64,000 nucleotides of DNA from Salinicoccus hispanicus (lineage in GTDB: Bacteria > Bacillota > Bacilli > Staphylococcales > Salinicoccaceae), in NCBI RefSeq assembly GCF_009831115.1, contig NZ_WUUK01000001.1, positions 248,001 to 312,000 of the forward strand. Reading direction: 5' to 3'. The number at the start of each line of letters is the position of its first letter. Position 1 is the first letter of the stretch. This document shows positions 17,264 through 26,872 of the stretch, in pieces. Made by a program: the position numbers and the translations under genes. The notes under the pieces are model-generated. The model was given only the letters and a program-made list of their open reading frames with translations, was not told the origin of the DNA and ran no database searches.

Positions 17264-17455
17264 ATGATGTATTTGGAATTGATGCTGCCGATCATTTTTC
17301 TGACAGTCATACTGCTGTTTACAACCCGGTCCAAGCTCTTCAACAGTAATGGAAAAAGTATGAAGCATTCGAGTGCGGACATCTTTCTCAAGTCTGTACT
17401 TGGTCTTGAGATTGCTGTTGTGGCGGTGCTGCTGATCGCCAGCAGTATGGGATGA
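17264..17455 (+). CDS. Small two-helix membrane protein, unknown
   Basis: 63 residues: an N-terminal helix (YLELMLPIIFLTVILLF), a short polar stretch with Lys and Ser, and a second helix (VLGLEIAVVAVLLIASSMG) at the C-terminus. AAAAGGGG lies before the ATG at 17264 (ATGATG). The frame stays open to an ATG at 17219 without a ribosome-binding site. It stands alone between the hflX operon and the convergent xpt-pbuX operon. I do not recognise the family. Confidence 0.6.
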   Translation: MMYLELMLPIIFLTVILLFTTRSKLFNSNGKSMKHSSADIFLKSVLGLEIAVVAVLLIASSMG

Positions 17456-17599
17456 TTAGCTGGATGCTTCTGTTGATAAATGCATTGACAGTCAATTCAT
17501 ATGTTGATAGTATGAATTGTAGCGACGAACTGAATAGATACCTTTTCGGCATACCATTCGGCCCAGGCATTACGGTTTATATGGGAGGATAATCAGAAA

Positions 17600-17629
17600 A
17601 CGACCCGTCAGCACTAGCTGACGGGTCGT
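17600..17629 (-). terminator. Terminator of xpt-pbuX
   Basis: The 13-bp perfect stem ACGACCCGTCAGC / GCTGACGGGTCGT has loop ACTA. On the minus strand it is followed by TTTTC, 16 bases past the pbuX stop. Confidence 0.75.
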
Positions 17630-17645
17630 TCATTATGGATGGCAA

Positions 17646-18952
17646 TTATTGTGTGATCTGCTCACTTTCAAGTGATGTCTGTCTGATGTTTTCGCTTCTA
17701 AGATTGAATACAAGATTCAGGATGATGGCAGTGAGACTGCCGAGCACGATGCCGCTTTCAGCAATGACACCGAAGGTTGAAGGAACGATTGCGAACAGCT
17801 CAGGGACTGCAGTGACGCCGAGACCCATACCGATTGAAATGGCAACGATCATCAAATTGTTCTGATTCTCGAAATCGACTCTTGAAAGCATTTTGATGCC
17901 GTATGAAATGACCATGCCGAACATTGCGAGCATTGCACCACCGAGTACAGGTGTTGGGATGGCCATTGTGATGGCACCGATTTTTGGCACAAGTCCAAGC
18001 AGTATCAGCATGACACCGGCAATGTAGATGATGCGCTTGTTTCTCACGCCGGACAGTTGGACGAGTCCGACGTTCTGGGAGTATGTCGTGTAGGGGAAGG
18101 AGTTGAATAGGCCGCCGAGGATGATGGCCATGCCTTCTGCACGATAGCCGCGCTTCAGATCCTTCTCTTCGATATCCTTTTCACAGATGTCCCCGAGCGC
18201 AAAGTAGACGCCTGTCGCTTCAACCAGTCCGACAACTGCGACGAGCATCATCGTCATGATCGGCACCAGATGGAATTCCGGCATGCCGAAGAAGAAGAAG
18301 TGGGGCAGGTGGAACCATGATGCATCACGTACTTCAGTCATATTTACCATACCGAAAAATGAACTGATGATGGTGACGATGACGATACCGCTCAGGATGG
18401 CGATGGATTTAAGGAACCCTTTGCCGAATCTGAAGAGGATGAGGATGACGGCAAGTGTACTGAATCCGAGTGCGAGATTTAAACCGGAACCGTAGTCCGC
18501 ACTGCCCTGACCACCTGAAATATCATGCATGGCGACGGGAACGAGGGTGATCCCTATGATGGTTACAACTGTGCCAGTAACGACTGGCGGGAAGAAGCGG
18601 ATTATCTTGCTGAAGTATTTTCCGATCAGCAGGACGAAAAGTCCGGTGACGATGATGGCGCCATAGATTGATGTGATGCCGTAAGTATTGCCGATGGCGA
18701 TCATCGGCCCGACAGCAGTGAATGTACATCCGAGGACAACGGGCAATCCGATGCCTGAGAACTGGTTTTTCCAGACTTGCAGAATGGTTGCGATACCGCA
18801 CATGAAAATATCTATGGCAATCAGATACGTCAGTTGGGCGGATGTGAGTCCGATGGCGCCTCCGACAATCAGTGGAACGACGACTGCTCCTGCATACATG
18901 GCGAGTACGTGCTGGAACCCGAGTGACAGCTGTTTTCCTTTTGACATCTGCA

Positions 18953-18953
<1 letters not shown>
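17646..18953 (-). CDS. pbuX: Xanthine permease PbuX (NCS2 family)
   Basis: 435 residues with about 12-14 hydrophobic segments, of the nucleobase:cation symporter 2 family. QHVLAMYAGAVVVPLIVG at the N-terminus is typical, as are GCTFTAVGPMIAIG in an early helix and EATGVYFALGDICEKD in the NCS2 signature region. It imports xanthine in symport with a cation. The ATG shares its A with the xpt stop (TAATG), with AGAGGTG upstream, so translation is coupled. It is controlled by the guanine riboswitch ahead of xpt. Confidence 0.95.
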
Positions 18954-19700
<747 letters not shown>

Positions 19701-19722
19701 CTTTGTATTTAAGATGTAGATA

Positions 19723-19750
19723 ATCATAACATAATAAACGAACTTTTCAA
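19723..19750 (-). promoter_or_regulatory. xpt-pbuX promoter
   Basis: On the minus strand, -35 TTGAAA (19750-19745), a 16-base spacer and -10 TATGAT (19728-19723). It lies about 20 bases upstream of the riboswitch aptamer. Confidence 0.75.
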
Positions 19751-19817
19751 TACTATTTTTGACTGAAGTTCACATTTTAGTTTAAAAGTACAACGTTTTT
19801 GTGATTTAGTTCGGTTT

Positions 19818-21539
19818 TTATGTCGTCTGATACGTAAACTGGGCATCGTGCAGTGATCTGTAGATGCCGTCCTTTTTCGCCATCAGTGCTTCATGGGTGC
19901 CGTTTTCCGAAATGCCTTCTTTTGTCACGACCATGATACGGTCTGCATTCTTTATTGTGGCGAGCCTGTGCGCAATGACAAGTGTCGTCCGGCCTTCGGC
20001 CAGACGGTTCAAGGCAATCTGGATCTGTACTTCCGTTGCGGTATCAAGTGCGCTCGTCGCTTCATCAAGTATGAGAATCGGCGGATTTTTCAGGAACATG
20101 CGTGCAATGGCGATGCGCTGTTTCTGTCCACCTGAGAGTTTGACGCCACGTTCCCCGACAACCGTATCAAGACCATCACGGTAGCTGTCGACAAGTTCTT
20201 TCAGCTGCGCTTTTTCAAGTGCTGCATATATTTCCGAATCGTCTGCATCCGGCTTGCCGTATGCCACGTTATCCCGGAGTGTACCTGAAAACAGGAAGAC
20301 ATCCTGTTGTACTGTTCCAATGTTTCCTCTTAATGAAGCGAGTGTATAGTCGCGGATATCCGTGCCATCCACCTGGATCGAGCCTTCCGTTACATCATAG
20401 AACCTCGGCAGGAGGGAACATAAAGTCGTCTTTCCTGCACCACTTGGTCCAACAAACGCAACCGTTTCCCCAGGATTGATGGACAGCGAAACATTGTTCA
20501 GGACCGTCTTGTCTTCATAGGCGAAAGTGACGTCATCATAGATGATATGACCTCTGGCGGAATCGAGTGGTACTGAATTTTCATGATCCTGCACGTCCGG
20601 CTCTTCACGCATGATTTCGGTAAAATGGTTGAAACCGGCGATGCCGTTCGGATAGAGTTCGATTACAGCATTGATCTTTTCGAGCGGTTTGAACAGCATG
20701 TTTGAAATCAGGATGAACGCGGCGAACTCGCCGAACGTCAATTCACCATTCATAGTATAGTACGCACCTGCGATCAGGATGAAGACGGTGACGAGACGCA
20801 TCAGCATGTATGTACTGGATGTATTGAATGCCATGATCTTATAGGCTTTCAATTTTGTTTTCCGGAACGACTCGTTCAGTACTCTGAAGCTGTCGTATTC
20901 ACGTCCTTCATTGGCAAACGCCTGTACCAGCCTGATGCCGCCGATCTTGTCCTCGATCATATGGTTGAAGTCCGATACACGACCGAAAAGTTCCCGGAAT
21001 GCGACGGTCATCTTCTTATTGAAGTAGATGGCGATCACCAGTATGAGCGGCACGATGATGAATGAAATGATTGCCAGCTGAGGGTGGATGGCAAACATGA
21101 TGCCGAACGCGCCGAGCAGGGTCATGATCGCGATGAAGAGATCTTCAGGACCATGGTGGGCCATCTCACCGACATTCATCAGATCGTTGGTCAGTCGTGT
21201 CAGCAGCTTGCCGGTTTTGGTGTTGTCGAAGAAACGATAGGATAAACGCTGGATATGACCGTAGAGATCATTGCGTATATCCCGCTCTATGTTCGTCCCG
21301 AGCATGTGTCCATAGTAGGTCACGACGAACTGCAGGAACGTATTGAGCATATAGATCAGGATGAGTCCGACAGCTGCTATGACGATCCATTGCCAGTCGC
21401 CGGATGGCAGGAGCCTGTCGATGAACAGATTGACGATGAGCGGAAAGCCGAGTTCAAGCAATCCGACAACAACTGCGCAGAAGAAGTCCGTAAAAAATAG
21501 AAGTTTATACGGCGCATAATAGGAAAAGAAACGTTTCAA
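19818..21539 (-). CDS. ABC exporter (MsbA/Sav1866-like homodimer type)
   Basis: 573 residues, an ABC half-transporter with the membrane domain at about residues 10-310 and the nucleotide-binding domain at about 335-565. Every ATPase motif is canonical: Walker A GPSGAGKTT, Q-loop VQQD, signature LSGGQKQR, Walker B LILDEATSALD and H-loop IAHR. It can therefore work as a homodimer, unlike the two heterodimeric pairs in this window. It resembles Sav1866-type multidrug/lipid exporters. It is a single gene; upstream the strand switches to the GntR regulator. Substrate not inferable. Confidence 0.88.
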   Translation of the reverse strand: MKRFFSYYAPYKLLFFTDFFCAVVVGLLELGFPLIVNLFIDRLLPSGDWQWIVIAAVGLILIYMLNTFLQFVVTYYGHMLGTNIERDIRNDLYGHIQRLSYRFFDNTKTGKLLTRLTNDLMNVGEMAHHGPEDLFIAIMTLLGAFGIMFAIHPQLAIISFIIVPLILVIAIYFNKKMTVAFRELFGRVSDFNHMIEDKIGGIRLVQAFANEGREYDSFRVLNESFRKTKLKAYKIMAFNTSSTYMLMRLVTVFILIAGAYYTMNGELTFGEFAAFILISNMLFKPLEKINAVIELYPNGIAGFNHFTEIMREEPDVQDHENSVPLDSARGHIIYDDVTFAYEDKTVLNNVSLSINPGETVAFVGPSGAGKTTLCSLLPRFYDVTEGSIQVDGTDIRDYTLASLRGNIGTVQQDVFLFSGTLRDNVAYGKPDADDSEIYAALEKAQLKELVDSYRDGLDTVVGERGVKLSGGQKQRIAIARMFLKNPPILILDEATSALDTATEVQIQIALNRLAEGRTTLVIAHRLATIKNADRIMVVTKEGISENGTHEALMAKKDGIYRSLHDAQFTYQTT

Positions 21540-21893
21540 ATGGTGTACCTCCAGTGCTTATATGATTACATTATGTATGAATTACTTATCGATTATACCA
21601 TGGCGGCTATCATTACGGAGTCGGTCCAAAGTCTTTAAATTATAGATAGACTATACTCAAACCTCACTGAAGAATTTTCATATTTGGAATGCTTGTTTAG
21701 GTATACAGCCAAAGGCGTATACTTGGTCAATTGTGTTATTCTAAATATAAATACATCTTCCGGTAAGATATTATTACAGTTTAGGCCATTCTGCACTGAA
21801 CCAACTATGCAGGAAAACTATCTTTTTTATAATGCATACATTATTTGCATTAACAAATTTAATTCTACATCAAAATTTCAGGAGGAGAGACCT
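21540..21893. other. AT-rich intergenic region between ABC exporter and gntR
   Basis: 354 bases between divergent genes, with no convincing gene. The GntR frame is open through much of it but lacks a start with a ribosome-binding site before 21894. A 7-bp inverted repeat, TAATGCA (21830-21836) and TGCATTA (21846-21852) with a 9-base spacer, lies in the gntR leader and could be a regulator site or RNA hairpin. Confidence 0.5.
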
Positions 21894-22616
21894 TTGTCAA
21901 AAGGAGCGAAGAAAATTCCGAAGTACAAGATGATTGAAAATTATATTATGCAGAATATAAAAAGCGGCCACTATGCAAAAGGGCAGCCGATAGAGACTGA
22001 GCAAGAGCTTTCAAGAAAATACGAAGTGAGCAGGGTTACAGTGAGACAGGCTACCAATAATCTTGTGGCGAGAGGCTACTTATCACGTAGCCAAGGGAGT
22101 GGCACCTATGTTTCAGAGCAAAAAGTCGTTAGTCGGGCAACTACGGTTAAAAGTTTTACAGAAGAGATGAGAGCGATGGGGAAAGAAGTGTCGTCCGAAG
22201 TACTGGACTTCAAAGTCATTGCAGCAAGTAAGGAAATTAGTCAGAAACTGAATTTGGAGGTAGATAATCCGGTCTATCATATTGTCAGGCTGAGGAAAGC
22301 CGATGGGGAACCGATGATGATCGAGACAAGCTACATGAGTGTACTGAAATATCCGGATCTGACATATGAGCGCCTTTCCCAATCCAAATACAGCTATATA
22401 GAACAGGAAAGGAAGCTTACCATCGACCATTCCCACCATATTGTGGTACCGATCATGCCGACTGAAGAAATGATTGGTTACTTTGGATGCGATCCGACGT
22501 CTCCAATACTAAAGGTCTTCAATACAACCTTTCTGACTGGCGGCAGTATTCTGGATTATACAGAACTGGTAATCAATACCGAGAAATACCAGTATCAGTC
22601 TATAAGGCAAAAATAG
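21894..22616 (+). CDS. GntR-family transcriptional regulator with UTRA domain
   Basis: 240 residues. The N-terminal winged helix-turn-helix (about 8-70) has YKMIENYIMQNIKSG, the HTH segment EQELSRKYEVSRVTVRQA and the wing SQGSGTYV. The rest is a UTRA ligand-binding domain of HutC type, usually sensing a sugar phosphate or similar effector. The TTG at 21894, behind GGAGGAG, is the clear start. It is followed by a terminator and then the PTS-sulfatase operon in the same direction. It is likely the local regulator, probably acting at the palindrome 22671-22692. The effector may be the imported phosphosugar (inference). Confidence 0.9.
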   Translation: MSKGAKKIPKYKMIENYIMQNIKSGHYAKGQPIETEQELSRKYEVSRVTVRQATNNLVARGYLSRSQGSGTYVSEQKVVSRATTVKSFTEEMRAMGKEVSSEVLDFKVIAASKEISQKLNLEVDNPVYHIVRLRKADGEPMMIETSYMSVLKYPDLTYERLSQSKYSYIEQERKLTIDHSHHIVVPIMPTEEMIGYFGCDPTSPILKVFNTTFLTGGSILDYTELVINTEKYQYQSIRQK

Positions 22617-22633
22617 AAAAGAAATAGAAGATG

Positions 22634-22660
22634 CTGACCAATTATGGTCAGTATTTTTTT
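22634..22660 (+). terminator. Terminator after gntR
   Basis: The stem CTGACCA / TGGTCAG with loop ATTA is followed by TATTTTTTT. It separates gntR from the PTS operon promoter. Confidence 0.88.
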
Positions 22661-22670
22661 ATTAAATGAT

Positions 22671-22692
22671 AATACAAATTATAATTTGTATT
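22671..22692. promoter_or_regulatory. Perfect 22-bp palindrome, likely GntR operator
   Basis: The half-site AATACAAATTA is followed directly by its exact reverse complement TAATTTGTATT. The repeat overlaps the first two bases of the -35 box of the PTS promoter. Position and symmetry fit a dimeric repressor, most simply the UTRA regulator encoded 55 bases upstream (inference). Confidence 0.75.
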
Positions 22693-22718
22693 GACAAATA
22701 TTATTCATTTGCTATGAT
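22691..22718 (+). promoter_or_regulatory. Promoter of the PTS-sulfatase-FGE operon
   Basis: Consensus -35 TTGACA (22691-22696), 16-base spacer, -10 TATGAT (22713-22718). The predicted start point near 22726 falls in the cre box. Confidence 0.85.
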
Positions 22719-22725
22719 AAAAATA

Positions 22726-22739
22726 TGAAAACGCTAACA
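22726..22739 (+). promoter_or_regulatory. CcpA cre box
   Basis: TGAAAACGCTAACA matches the cre consensus TGWAANCGNTNWCA at every defined position. It overlaps the predicted transcription start, the usual position for carbon catabolite repression by CcpA/HPr-Ser-P. Confidence 0.88.
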
Positions 22740-22793
22740 GCTATTTCAACATCAAATTATGGATAGATCCACGAGGATGAAAGGGGATTAATT

Positions 22794-24371
22794 ATGAAAG
22801 ACAAGTTTATGAGTTTTGCACAACAGCTCGGCAAAGCAATACTTCTACCGGTTGCGATACTCCCAGTAGCAGGACTGCTGCTCGGTATATCAGCTGCATT
22901 GTCCGGTACAGCAGTAATCGAGGCGTATCCTATTCTGGATAATACAGTGCTTCAAGCTATTCTGACCATCATGAATGCAGCCGGTTCTGGAGTATTTGAT
23001 GCTTTACCACTTATATTTGCTGTCGGTATTACTATTGGATTGGCAAGAAGGGAGAAAGGGCCCGCTGCTTTGGCTGCTGTTGTCGGCTACTTCGTGCTGA
23101 TCATCACCATCAATTCACTCCTCGAAGTTACCGGGCAGCTGGCGCCTGAAGGTACGGATCCAAGAACACTCGGGCAAGGGTCGCAATTTGGTGTTCTGAC
23201 ACTTCAAATGGGTGTTTTCGGCGGTATACTGACAGGTATTGTCACCGGTTTGGTACATAACAGATTCTATAACATAAAACTGCCTGAGTTTCTCGCTTTC
23301 TTTGGTGGTTCAAGATTCGTTCCGATTATGAACACGTTTGTATTTCTTATCGTCGGGGCAGTCATGTTCATCATTTGGCCATTCATAGGAAATGGCATCG
23401 CAGGCTTTGGAGAGTTTGCCACAGGCCTTGGTACACTGGGTGCATTCCTCTATGGTCTCCTGCTACGCATGCTTTATCTGTTCGGTCTGCACCATGTGTT
23501 CTACCTTCCATTCTGGACGACTGCTGCTGGTGGAACGATGGAAGTAAATGGACAGATGGTGGAAGGATTCCAGACAATATTCCTAGCCCAGCTGTCAGAC
23601 CCTGCAACAACAAAGTTCTACAGTAATCTGGCTCTTTTCAACAGTGGACGTTACTTGCACTTCATGTTTGGCATGATCGGTATTGTACTCGCAATGTACA
23701 CAACAATACCTAAAGGCCCGAGACGCAAGGCGACTTCAGGTTTCCTGATTTCAATCGGACTGACAGCATTCATTACAGGGGTTACAGAACCCATCTCTTT
23801 TGCACTACTGTTTGCGTCACCAATACTTTTTGTTGCAGAAGCGCTGCTCTTTGCTACGAGCTTTGTTGTAGCAAGTCTGTTCAACATCACGATCGGTTCG
23901 ACATTCTCAGCTGGTGTCACAGAGTTTCTCCTATTCGGTGTTTTCCAGGGGAACGAGAAGACCAACTTCATCTGGGTATTGATTCTGGCCATTCCGGTCA
24001 TCCTCGTCTACTATTTCGTCTTCAGGACGCTGATTCTGAAACTAAATGCGAAGACACCTGGACGGGATGAAGAGGATATAGAAGAAGCGGAGCACAGCCA
24101 CAAAGCATCCTATGATTCTGGCAAGGCAGAAACGATTCTTGCAGGATTAGGTGGTCTTGATAACATTACGGATATTGACAACTGCGCAACGCGATTGAGA
24201 GTCACTGTCAAAAAGCCTGATCAGATCAACTCGGATACTTTGAAAAGCACGGGCGCGATGAATACGGTTGTTCGTGGAAAATCCATTCAGGTAATCTATG
24301 GACCTAAAGTCAACATAGTAAGGAGCGACATCGACGAATACCTTGACAACTCAAACCAACAGATAAAGTAG
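22794..24371 (+). CDS. PTS EIICB component, glucose/N-acetylglucosamine superfamily
   Basis: 525 residues. The EIIC domain (about 1-420) has some ten hydrophobic segments, with family landmarks LGKAILLPVAILPVAGLLLG, FGLHHVFYLPFW and ITGVTEPISF. The EIIB domain (about 440-520) has the phosphorylation site DNCATRLRV with Cys464. There is no EIIA domain, so a Crr/EIIA-Glc made elsewhere must feed it phosphate. This superfamily phosphorylates the 6-hydroxyl of hexoses and amino sugars during import. The gene leads an operon with a sulfatase and a sulfatase-maturing enzyme, implying a sulfated sugar substrate. AAAGGGG precedes the ATG. Confidence 0.9.
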   Translation: MKDKFMSFAQQLGKAILLPVAILPVAGLLLGISAALSGTAVIEAYPILDNTVLQAILTIMNAAGSGVFDALPLIFAVGITIGLARREKGPAALAAVVGYFVLIITINSLLEVTGQLAPEGTDPRTLGQGSQFGVLTLQMGVFGGILTGIVTGLVHNRFYNIKLPEFLAFFGGSRFVPIMNTFVFLIVGAVMFIIWPFIGNGIAGFGEFATGLGTLGAFLYGLLLRMLYLFGLHHVFYLPFWTTAAGGTMEVNGQMVEGFQTIFLAQLSDPATTKFYSNLALFNSGRYLHFMFGMIGIVLAMYTTIPKGPRRKATSGFLISIGLTAFITGVTEPISFALLFASPILFVAEALLFATSFVVASLFNITIGSTFSAGVTEFLLFGVFQGNEKTNFIWVLILAIPVILVYYFVFRTLILKLNAKTPGRDEEDIEEAEHSHKASYDSGKAETILAGLGGLDNITDIDNCATRLRVTVKKPDQINSDTLKSTGAMNTVVRGKSIQVIYGPKVNIVRSDIDEYLDNSNQQIK

Positions 24372-24405
24372 GATGCAGCGGAGCATCACGGAGAGGAGAT
24401 CCAAT

Positions 24406-25785
24406 TTGAAGAAAAATATCATCTACATCCATACGCACGATAGTGGAAAAGTGCTGAGTCCATACGGATATGATGTACCGACCCCGTCACTGCAGGCGTT
24501 TGCTGAAGAGTCGACGCTCTTCAGGCAGGCCTACTGTGTCGGCCCTACGTGCTCTCCAAGTCGTGCCGGTCTGCTGACAGGCATGTATCCCCACAGCAAT
24601 GGCATGTATGGACTATCACAACGAGGATTTAAACTGCATGATTATAACCAGCACCTTGTAAATTTTCTGAAATCAGAGAATTATCATACAGTACTATGCG
24701 GAATCCAGCATGAAGCGGGTAAATATACTGATCATGAAGAAGCAGCGCAAATCATCGGGTACGACAAGAATATTTCCGCCGATAATACGGATTTGACAGA
24801 GCGGGAACTGGTCGAATGGGATTATGAAAATGCCTATAGTGTAAGTGAATGGTTGAAAAATGTAGATAATGACAAACCATTCTTTCTGTCCTATGGACTT
24901 TTTGCAACACATCGTAAATTCCCTGAAGAAGGATTTGAAGGTCGACAGTTCGATTCGAAATATGTAATGCCGCCGACGCCACTTCCTGAAAACGAGACGG
25001 TTAGAGATGACTATGCCGGGTATCTGCGGTCTGCAACATGGTTCGACCGATCTTTTGAAGTCGTTATTGGCACTTTGAAAGCGGAAGGACTATATGAGAA
25101 TTCCATCATCATCTTTACAACCGATCATGGGCTTGCCTTTCCATTTGGAAAATGTACACTGTTCGATTCAGGCATCGGTGTCTCGCTCATCATGCGTGTA
25201 CCGGAAAGCGTGATGAATGGTGAAGTGGTAGAGGGAATGGTTTCCCAGATTGATATATTCCCGACCCTCTGCGAGCTGATCGATGTGGAACAGCCATCCT
25301 ATCTTCAAGGTGTCTCTTTTGCAGACATGTTCAAGACGAAAGATCTTGAGACACGGGAAGAAGTCTTTGCAGAAATCAACTACCATACTTCCTACGAGCC
25401 GGCGAGGAGCATACGGACGAAACGATATAAATATATCAGATTCTTTGACAAAGGCTACTTGAAAGTAAACCGCACAAATATCGACAACTCCGAAAGCAAG
25501 GCCTTCTATCATGAAAACGGGCTGGATCAGGTTGCAAAACCAGAAGAAGGCCTGTATGATCTGCTCTATGATACAGGTGAGAGAAACAACCTTGCAGAGG
25601 ATCCGGAATATCTGGAAGTGCTCGAGGATATGAGGCGTCGTCTGAACGCTTATCAGAAAAAAACGGATGACCCGATTCTGAATGGTCATTTCGATATCAG
25701 ACCAGAGTGGAAGGTCAATAAGAAAGAAACGTATAATCCGAGTTCGAAGGATCCCGAGGATTATGAGGTCGGCCAGATCAGATAA
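24406..25785 (+). CDS. Cytoplasmic Cys-type sulfatase, sulfamidase-like
   Basis: 459 residues of the formylglycine-dependent sulfatase family. CSPSR at Cys49-Arg53 is the modification motif, followed by AGLLTGMYPHSNGMYGL. The N-terminus NIIYIHTHDSG supplies one metal-binding Asp, and TTDHGLAFPFGK the later Asp/His pair. The core resembles N-sulfoglucosamine sulfohydrolase (human SGSH: CSPSRASLLTG, HQNGMYGL), suggesting the S1_8-type group. There is no signal peptide, so it acts in the cytoplasm on a sugar already imported by the upstream PTS. Start: TTG 24406 with GAGAGGAG upstream; an ATG at 24373 in frame lacks a ribosome-binding site. Cleavage of an N-sulfate is inferred from homology and chemistry, not shown. 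Confidence 0.88.
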   Translation: MKKNIIYIHTHDSGKVLSPYGYDVPTPSLQAFAEESTLFRQAYCVGPTCSPSRAGLLTGMYPHSNGMYGLSQRGFKLHDYNQHLVNFLKSENYHTVLCGIQHEAGKYTDHEEAAQIIGYDKNISADNTDLTERELVEWDYENAYSVSEWLKNVDNDKPFFLSYGLFATHRKFPEEGFEGRQFDSKYVMPPTPLPENETVRDDYAGYLRSATWFDRSFEVVIGTLKAEGLYENSIIIFTTDHGLAFPFGKCTLFDSGIGVSLIMRVPESVMNGEVVEGMVSQIDIFPTLCELIDVEQPSYLQGVSFADMFKTKDLETREEVFAEINYHTSYEPARSIRTKRYKYIRFFDKGYLKVNRTNIDNSESKAFYHENGLDQVAKPEEGLYDLLYDTGERNNLAEDPEYLEVLEDMRRRLNAYQKKTDDPILNGHFDIRPEWKVNKKETYNPSSKDPEDYEVGQIR

Positions 25786-25808
25786 TTATAGAAGGAATGA
25801 AAAATGCC

Positions 25809-26750
25809 ATGGATACTAAAAAAAACTGCTGTGCTGTTTCAAGAGCTACTATTGAGGCAGGCGGTAATATGGAAGCACCGGTCGGATTGAAGAATGACGG
25901 ACATGCAGTCCATGCTGAAGATATGGTACTGATTCCTGGTGGTGAATTTCTGATGGGAACGGATGATCCGGATGCGAATCCTGAAGATAACGAAGGACCT
26001 GTAAGAAGAAGGGAAGTATCATCTTTCCTCATCGATAAATATACTGTCACCAACCGGCAATTCGAGGAGTTCGTCAATGCGACAGATTACCGCACGGATG
26101 CTGAAAAATTCAAATGGTCATTTGTATTTCATCTATTCTTGTCAGAAGCGGCAGCACAAGCTGTTACGCAGGCTCCGATGGGTACGCCTTGGTGGCGGGT
26201 GGTCGAAGGGGCGGACTGGAGGCATCCGGAAGGTCCGGATTCCTCCATCGACCAGCGAATGGATCATCCTGTCGTCCATGTTTCATGGAATGACGCTATG
26301 GCTTACTGTAAATGGTCGGGTAGAAGACTTTTGACAGAAACTGAATGGGAATACGCTGCAAGAGGGGGACTTGAGCAGAATAGATACCCATGGGGGAATG
26401 AGCTCATGCCGGATGGTGTACATCATTGTAATATATGGCAGGGCCACTTCCCTGAGGTGAATTTTGAGTCGGATGGATATGCAGGGACTGCTCCGGTGAA
26501 TGCGTATCAGCCTAATGGCTATAATCTTTATAATATGTCTGGAAATGTGTGGGAATGGTGCAGCGATACATTCTATAAATCTGCACAAGATCCGGCATTC
26601 CATCTGACGGCGCAGCCCAGATCGATGCGTGGCGGATCATACCTCTGTCACGAGTCCTACTGCAATCGGTACCGGGTTGCAGCGAGAACTTCAAATACAC
26701 CGGACAGTTCCACAGGAAATACAGGTTTCCGTTGCGCAATGGACGCTTAA
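25809..26750 (+). CDS. Formylglycine-generating enzyme (FGE/SUMF1 family)
   Basis: 313 residues covering the whole FGE-sulfatase domain: DMVLIPGGEFLMGTDDPDA, IDKYTVTNRQFEEFVNAT, HPVVHVSWNDAMAYCKWSG, LLTETEWEYAARGG and NVWEWCSD. The C-terminal RGGSYLCHESYCNRYR, NTPDSSTGN and GFRCA carry the paired active-site cysteines (Cys280 and Cys285) of copper-dependent aerobic FGEs. This sets it apart from FGE-like proteins without oxidase activity. It converts the sulfatase Cys49 to formylglycine. An N-terminal CC pair precedes the domain. The start may be ATG 25797 or ATG 25809; GAAGG at 25791-25795 is too close to the first. It is the last gene of the PTS-sulfatase operon. Confidence 0.92.
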   Translation: MDTKKNCCAVSRATIEAGGNMEAPVGLKNDGHAVHAEDMVLIPGGEFLMGTDDPDANPEDNEGPVRRREVSSFLIDKYTVTNRQFEEFVNATDYRTDAEKFKWSFVFHLFLSEAAAQAVTQAPMGTPWWRVVEGADWRHPEGPDSSIDQRMDHPVVHVSWNDAMAYCKWSGRRLLTETEWEYAARGGLEQNRYPWGNELMPDGVHHCNIWQGHFPEVNFESDGYAGTAPVNAYQPNGYNLYNMSGNVWEWCSDTFYKSAQDPAFHLTAQPRSMRGGSYLCHESYCNRYRVAARTSNTPDSSTGNTGFRCAMDA

Positions 26751-26781
26751 GGTATGTATATACAGCTGTATGAACTAGGAA

Positions 26782-26820
26782 AGCAGTACCTGGCATTTAT
26801 AGCCAGGTACTGCTATTTTG
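26782..26820. terminator. Terminator between FGE gene and panE
   Basis: The 13-bp perfect stem AGCAGTACCTGGC / GCCAGGTACTGCT has a 7-base loop and is followed by TATTTTG on the + strand. It lies between convergent genes and may serve both. Confidence 0.8.
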
Positions 26821-26872
26821 CTTTGTACTGCTAATGATTCCGCTAGAAGCTACAAAGTGATATTTCATATTT

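Noticed and set aside
21684-21893. Extended N-terminus of the GntR regulator
   Set aside because: The frame is open but the residues do not fit a GntR N-terminus, and the TTG at 21894 directly follows GGAGGAG.
25797-26750. FGE-like gene as an iron(II) sulfoxide synthase (EgtB) or other non-oxidase member
   Set aside because: No EgtB DinB-type N-terminal domain, and both catalytic cysteines in LCHESYC are present, next to a Cys-type sulfatase.
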